Positions 59,301-64,000 of a stretch of 64,000 nucleotides of DNA are shown in pieces. The stretch comes from Lineus longissimus (taxonomy: Eukaryota; Nemertea; Pilidiophora; Heteronemertea; Lineidae). How positions within the stretch are numbered: the first letter of the stretch is position 1; each line of letters begins with the position of its first letter. The position numbers and the translations under genes were made by a program. The notes beneath the pieces are model-generated. The model had not been told where the DNA came from. It did no database searches and worked only from the letters and a program-made list of their open reading frames with translations. The stretch is taken from the NCBI RefSeq assembly GCF_910592395.1, contig NC_088314.1, forward strand, positions 17,767,998-17,831,997. Direction: 5' to 3'.

Positions 59301-60922
59301 TGGGCTGGTGAAATTGAGGGGTAAAAAACTGATCAGGAGAACTTTTCAAACCTTTTGCCCCTTAATTTTATAGCCCGTAAAGGATTCTGGTAAGTCTATT
59401 GTGAATTTCCAGCAGTAACCAGAATGATTTGAATTGCAAAATTGGTGTACATGAAGGAAGAAACAAGAGCTTTGCCCAAGGACTCAAACCCACTGATTTT
59501 TCCTGTTTAAATGCTGTGGTCCTGATAGCCATTGGATTATAAAACAATCGTACTTCTGTGATTGCTATTTGTAAAACTCCTCAGCACAAATCATCTTCCT
59601 GAAATCTCCTTTCACTTTTATCGATCACGAAAGACTGATTATCTTCACGATGTAAATTCTATGAAAACTGATATATTCTGTGCCCCTGGCATGATAATAT
59701 GGAGACGCTCCTGTTTTCATCTTTCTCTAGGTTATTCAAATATCGGAGAGTGACTCAGACGTGCCAACCATTCACGTTTTCAAGGGTCTCGAGTTCTTAG
59801 ATCTGATATTGGCGAGTTCTTCATGTGCTAAAAATGTATTGAGATTGCGCATGGCATTATGGCGTTTAGCATGCGTTGAATGAAGAATCTATTGCCCTTG
59901 CATATTTTCATGGCCAAAGGTTGGAATTGTTGGCATTGGATGAAAAATTCACATCCCACAAAAGCTCTAAGGCACTTGTAGGCTATATTTAGCCTCTTAT
60001 TGGGACTCCTGTTGCAGCAAGTTACCAACATTATGGCGTTTAGCATGCGTTGAATGAAGAATCTATTGCCCTAACATATTTCCCTGGCCAAAGGTTGGAA
60101 TTGTTGGAATTGGATGAAAAATTCACATCCCGCAAAAGCTCTAAGGCACTTGTAGGCTACATTTGGTCTCTTATTGGGACTCCTGTTGCAACAATTTACC
60201 AAGGAACAGATGTGCTACAGCTAACACATCTAGCATCTTCGTGCAAAAGATTTCTGTATCTGTATTTCGTAACATTTCCCTCCTTGATTCTTGGTTAGAT
60301 AAGCTCTTTTAATCAACAAAGACGTATCCTCGGTCCTAACAGCTTTGAAATAAAAAGCTCGAAAACCAAACAGAATACCTTAAAAGTGGTACCATTGGTA
60401 CTTTCTTGTGCTGGAAAACTCGACTGACAATATAAAATGACATCCAGGCCTTTCCAACAACTATAAGCAGGTTGTTGGGGCGACAGGATGAACCAGGGGC
60501 ACTGGTCAGAAAACAGACAGGCCGCCGAAGGGGCGATGGATGGCTTGATAGTGACTCATGTAAAATAGGTCAGTGCAGGCTTGTTAAGCCAGGAACCTTT
60601 AAGTTTGGATGATTCAACATGGTTTCATGTCTCCCTCTTTTTATTGTGGTTACGGTATGGGGCAACCCTGTGAGCAGATTTCTTCAGACATGTTTGCAGA
60701 CAGTTGGGTATCTTGTTTCATTCTCTCACCTCAGGTGTAATTAGCCTGAATACCTCCTGGATCAACTAATCACCATACAGCACCGGGCCATTCACCTGAT
60801 CATGTCTGCATCAAGTCAAGTGGATACTACACATATGATTAATGATAGTAGCAGGTGAAGCTTCTATTTTTAGCTCACCTCTTAGCAGAGGTGAGCTTAT
60901 CCCATACCGTGGCGTCCGTCGT

Positions 60923-60987
<65 letters not shown>

Positions 60988-62632
60988 CGTCGTCCGTTAG
61001 CAGGGCACGTTTCGTAACTGTTAGAGCTATTGAGTTGAAACTTGGTACACATGTACCCTTATGTAATGACACCTGGGAGACCAAGTTTCGGTCCGATTCG
61101 TTTCATGGTTTGGCCACCAGGGGGGCAAACGTTAAAAGTGAAAATATGCAATATCTCCCTTAATAGTATTCGGGAAATTTTGAAAAAAATATGGTAGGTA
61201 CTTCTAGCAAAGGTGCATCATATATCCTCCGGGTTTTCGATTTGACCTCCTTTTCAAGGTCACAGAGGTCAAATGGTGTAAATTAGCCGTTAGGATGTAA
61301 CGATGGCACGTTTCTAAACTGCAATGACTATTGATACCAAATTTGGTACACATTTACCCCTTAGTCAGGTGATCTCAGGGACCAAAGTTTGGTCCAATAT
61401 GATTCACCACTTGACCACCAGGGGGCAAAATCCAAAAACCTTAAAAATGTGATTATTCCTTAACTTCTTGCCCGATTGCCACCAATTTGATATCATGGGT
61501 ACATCTAACCACCATACAGTATATGTCACACAGGTTTTTAATTTGACCTTCTTGTCAAGGTCACAGAGGTCAAATGGCGTAAATTCGCCGTCAGGCCGTA
61601 ACTATGGCACGTTTCTTAACTGCAATGACTATTGATCACAAATTAAGTACACATGTACCCCTTGGTCAGGTGATCTCAGGTACCGAAGTTTGGTGCGATC
61701 TGATTTGCCGTTTGGCCTCCAGGGAGGGGGCCAAATCCTAAATTCTTCAAAATGCCATTATTCCTAGTAATGACTTGCCCGATTGGCACCAATTTTATAT
61801 CATAGGTACATCTAATTCTAACAACCATTCAATGTGTCACCCGGGTCTTCTTTGATTTGACCTACTTTTCAAGGTCACAGAGGTCGAATGTACTGTAAAT
61901 TGGCCATTTTGGGGAAATTGTAATTGCTTGGACCTACATCAAACCTAACACTACATGACACAAGACCATGCTCTTTGTCCATCTTTCCTCCACATGAGGT
62001 GAGCACAATGGCCCTGGCCATTTCATTAAAATACTACTACCAGGAGCAATACTGCTACTACTTTGTACAACCAAATGATATCTTCTCAACCCCCAACAAC
62101 CACTTTTTTGCTTGCCCCCCTCCCCCCTGGAGAACCCGGGGCAGCCACAAGTGCCCAGTTGGACATTTCAGGCCAGTTGAGAGTTACAAAGTGGCACCGG
62201 CGATGAATCCGGGACCTCCAAATCACAAGTCCTTCAATTCCTTCTAAATCTTTCATGAATATCATCATTCTCTTTTCAGATGGTAAAAATGAGATCGACG
62301 CCAACTGCGAATTATCCGTCAAACTCGTCACCGACAACATGCTATTCAATAGCATCACTGTTCGCCTCAACAACATGTCGCAAACGGCTTTCCTCTCACA
62401 CATCTACGAGCTCTTCCTGAGAGGTTTGGCCAGCATCTTCGAGACAGACAAACGTAACATCTTCATCATCAACGTCCAGGATGACACGGACGTAGCGACA
62501 AAGATTCTGAACGTCAGCTTCTCGGTGCGGAAGATGATCCGGAATAACCAGGAGTACTTCCACCCGCCGCAGGACTTGAGGGAGAAGGTCTATCTACGTC
62601 GAGTGCTCCTCGCTCAGCTGTCGACAGCAGAG
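49725..62632 (+). CDS. CELSR: CELSR / flamingo (starry night) seven-pass cadherin, N-terminal part
   Basis: Exons 49725-53304 and 62280-62632 join in phase 1 (TCA G|AT GGT) to give 1,311 residues; the rest lies beyond the window. CELSR is a plasma-membrane adhesion GPCR acting in planar cell polarity through homophilic cadherin contacts. Seen here: a signal peptide (residues 1-25, WRIVSVILFLCHRLSCA), an N-terminal domain, a furin-like RMKR at 254-257, then cadherin repeats. Linkers are DVND 367, DMNDN 476, DVNDN 585, DVNDN 690, DANT 794, DVNDN 897, DVNDN 1003 and DINDN 1109. Family-specific marks are the DANTYRPVF linker, ELQNFKIIFNNFINHFPTGY, IGRVPAHDPDVSD in repeat 9, and VKLVTDNMLFNSITVRL after it. 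These separate it from Fat and Dachsous. Confidence 0.95.
54385..54540. mobile_element. Palindromic MITE
   Basis: The left end gtaacctctcttagcggaca, then cctctctattaagg, is mirrored at the right end by gtgtccttaatagagaggtt, then ctact. A diverged partial copy is at 32,636-32,708. There is no coding capacity. Confidence 0.6.
55228..55507. mobile_element. CAGGG-ended MITE (280 bp), hAT-like termini
   Basis: The ends cagggtttctgccag and ctggcggaaaccctg are inverted repeats of 15 bp with one mismatch. CAGGG termini are common in hAT elements. No matching 8-bp target duplication was found, so the superfamily is uncertain. Confidence 0.6.
55598..56502. mobile_element. Foldback element with subrepeat arms and 9-bp target duplication
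   Basis: The element is flanked by a perfect direct repeat aaatctttg (55,589-55,597 and 56,503-56,511). The ends are inverted: ggctctaggaaaattcgtcc on the left against ggttacaggaaaattcgtcc read from the right. Each outer arm is a tandem array of roughly 15-18 bp (ggaaaattcgtcccc, left; ggggacgaattttcc, right). The inner arms (about 55,890-56,030 and 56,110-56,270) are also inverted copies (ctactactttcga against tcgaaagtagtag; tactagctagttacctac against its partner near 56,150). The middle is a short T-rich spacer. There is no coding capacity. Confidence 0.8.
59858..60205. repeat. 174-bp tandem duplication
   Basis: The block attatggcgtttagcatgcg to cctgttgcagcaagtt is followed immediately by a second copy at an offset of 174 bp, with a small number of substitutions. 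Confidence 0.85.
60912..60998 (+). repeat. (CGT)n microsatellite
   Basis: Nearly pure gtc/cgt triplets with two gtccgtcgtccg interruptions at the edges. The open poly-Arg frames here are artefacts. Confidence 0.95.
61257..61886 (+). promoter_or_regulatory. Three DR3-type AGGTCA direct repeats inside the repeat element
   Basis: AGGTCAcagAGGTCA occurs at 61,257-61,271 and 61,558-61,572, and with one mismatch at 61,872-61,886. Two AGGTCA half-sites spaced by 3 bp match the classical DR3 nuclear-receptor site. Binding is not shown. Confidence 0.35.
62280..62632 (+). CDS. CELSR: CELSR coding exon 2
   Basis: 353 nt, from acceptor ctcttttcag to donor gtaaga, phase 1 to 0. It encodes DGKNEIDANCELSVKLVTD, NMLFNSITVRLNNMSQTAFL, FIINVQDDTDVATKILNVSF and REKVYLRRVLLAQLSTAE. 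This is the segment between cadherin repeat 9 and the first EGF domain in CELSR proteins. Confidence 0.93.
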
Positions 62633-64000
62633 GTAAGAACTGATTGGAGTTGCCCTGGTGTAGTCTGTTGATAGAAGTGCAACATTGCAAATTTATGAGT
62701 TGAGATGACTTATGGAACACCGGCCTGGCAGGTTCTCAGTCTTTGGTTCTCTGATCATGACCACATGGGTTGGCGAAAAAATGCAGGAAAAAACCTGAGG
62801 TGTCAGCGGAGGGTTTTATGAAGGAATTTGAGGTCTAACCGAGCAGTCTTGATTAGACTTCCAAGGACCAAAAGGGCGGTATTTAGTCTTTTCTAAAAGG
62901 GCTCGTAAGAAACATTTGCCATTTTCAGTTTTAATCTAGCGGTCCTTGGATGCACCACCAGCATGACCAAGGACCGCTGTGACCAAAACTATGTCTTGTG
63001 CCATCTTCCGCCCCCTTCAGCCTTGCTTATCGTCGAGATGCACAAACTCACATTTGCCACCATGCGTTTGGTGTACATGCTGATTTCCGAATATGAAATA
63101 TGCTGTCACTTCTACCTGAATCTTTACCTGTGCCATTTTCTCAGGTTTTATTGGAAGCAATTTTTCTTCCTATCAGAAGTCTACCTGATAGACGAAACCA
63201 AGATTTGTGCAGTACAAAGATTATGCCGAAGATTTTCCATGTCTTTTCTTTCGTGCATACACCAACAGGTTTCAGGCTGTTTGTGTAAGGCATTAAAAAC
63301 AGGTGAGCTCCCACTCTGGAGTCTCTCCTAGGAATTGTCACCCTAATTTGTAGGTCAAGCAATACACCGAGTAGGCTATTGTCAAGGGAAGTTTGTACTT
63401 TATCAAATAGATGTCTTCTATTTTTCTTTTCATTGCTACGACTTATTCCATATCTGTGATCTCTTCAGTACAGTTCTGGTTCATTTGTTCAGTATGAAAA
63501 ACGCGGACATGTTCTTTGTGGAATGAGTTGGTGTATTTCAAAGGTGTGATTCAAATAGTCTTGCACGTGCTACTGTCAAGTATGTAAGCCGGACAGTATA
63601 CACAAACATATAGAGTATTACGGTTTGATCACACTTGTCAGGAAGTCAGTCACAAAATGCAGAGGATACCTGTATCTGTCAGAATCCACAGCAGTCAATT
63701 TCTGATGCGATATGTTCTGACCTTGCCTCTAGGTTTAGGCTTGTTGGCAGTACAACCCAGTGCATGTGGTAGCCACTTAACACTTTTAGCGCCATCCGAC
63801 GTCATTTTACGTCTTGCAAGTTCACAGGGTTGAGCCATCCGACGTAATATTACGTCGCATTTTTAAATTTCCCGCTTTGTCTTCGAGGCGACTAGCAGCG
63901 CAGTATAGGGGAAAATAATTTAACTATACAGCGCTTGAGGTGATAGTATGATGTTCAGCCAATGTGCTATTTATAGCCAAGATCGTCTGCATTCGAATAG
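62633..64000 (+). other. Start of CELSR intron 2, no exon recognised
   Basis: No EGF-type coding exon is visible up to the window edge. The frames at 62,963-63,331 do not resemble CELSR. A perfect 18-bp palindrome lies at 63,840-63,857. Confidence 0.6.
63780..63857. repeat. Palindromic CGACGTAATATTACGTCG and related half-copy
   Basis: An 18-bp perfect palindrome (63,840-63,857) is preceded about 40 bp upstream by a related gacgtcattttacgtc block. Both sit in the same gccatccgacgt context, so a short unit has been duplicated. Confidence 0.6.

Larger units (their letters stand above)
60872..62010. mobile_element. Hairpin-ended dispersed repeat with three internal 300-bp units
   Basis: It starts with a perfect hairpin agctcacctct-tagc-agaggtgagct (60,872-60,897), followed by a CGT microsatellite. 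Three tandem units follow, each with ggcacgtttc (61,005, 61,304, 61,606), a ggtacacat block and an aaggtcacagaggtcaaatg block. It ends near catgaggtgagcac (about 61,992). I recall similar agctcacct ... gtccgtcgtccg repeats from other lophotrochozoan genomes, but cannot name the family. No transposase is seen. Confidence 0.6.
53305..62279 (+). other. CELSR intron 1 (8,975 bp), repeat-rich
   Basis: No other gene is recognised inside. It contains a palindromic MITE (54,385), a CAGGG-ended MITE (55,228), a 905-bp foldback element (55,598), a 174-bp duplication (59,858) and a 1.1-kb hairpin-ended repeat (60,872). Long first introns often hold enhancers, but none can be named from sequence. Confidence 0.8.

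Noticed and set aside
60855-61163. Poly-Arg open frames on both strands
   Set aside because: They are translations of a CGT microsatellite inside a repeat element.
62963-63331. 122-residue plus frame after CELSR exon 2
   Set aside because: No EGF or other CELSR domain pattern, no acceptor in the right phase; treated as intron.

Overview
The window looks like nuclear DNA of an intron-rich invertebrate animal. The gene set (a flamingo/CELSR cadherin, SET, RSBN1 and a SEA-domain mucin), GT-AG introns of 0.2-9 kb, LINE, SINE and MITE debris, and long tandem arrays all fit a metazoan. A lophotrochozoan such as a mollusc is my best guess, by inference only. There is nothing bacterial or viral in it.

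Region 1 (1-19,010, + strand): the 3' part of a very large mucin-like gene. It is built from a tandem module of a SEA domain in three small exons, one six-plus-cysteine exon, and one giant Thr/Pro/Glu-rich exon. The module occurs twice, offset by exactly 5,975 bp in its non-repetitive part. Its outer boundaries are all in intron phase 1, so whole modules can be added without shifting the frame. The Thr-rich exon is 1,240 codons in the first copy and 2,979 in the second. Most of that difference is internal duplication, including two almost identical 2,241-bp blocks. Position 1 falls inside an intron at the point equivalent to 5,976, so more modules probably lie upstream.

Region 2 (19,010-31,050): intergenic DNA. 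It holds a 76-bp satellite array in three sequence flavours, interrupted by a 5'-truncated LINE with an open reverse transcriptase frame. It also holds a decayed fragment of another LINE near 30.8-31.0 kb and several dispersed repeats.

Region 3 (31,085-43,110): a divergent pair of chromatin genes sharing a 266-bp spacer. SET (histone chaperone, PP2A inhibitor) is on the minus strand, with six coding exons resolved and the last short one not found. RSBN1 (JmjC-type histone demethylase family) is on the plus strand, with five coding exons and 1,581 residues. RSBN1 carries an unusually long C-terminal tail of Glu-Val-Lys repeats.

Region 4 (43,110-49,700): intergenic DNA with a tRNA-derived SINE, a mariner-like MITE, a 31-bp minisatellite open in all three minus frames, and a direct duplication near 48 kb.

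Region 5 (49,725 to the right edge, + strand): the 5' part of a CELSR/flamingo planar-polarity cadherin. A 3.6-kb first coding exon carries the signal peptide, a furin-like site and eight cadherin repeats plus most of the ninth. The second coding exon lies after a 9-kb intron. That intron holds two MITE-like palindromes, a 905-bp foldback element with a 9-bp target duplication, a 174-bp duplication, and a 1.1-kb repeat with a terminal hairpin and nuclear-receptor-like direct repeats. The remaining CELSR exons lie beyond the window.

The genes do not form an operon. The only visible regulatory link is the shared SET/RSBN1 promoter region.
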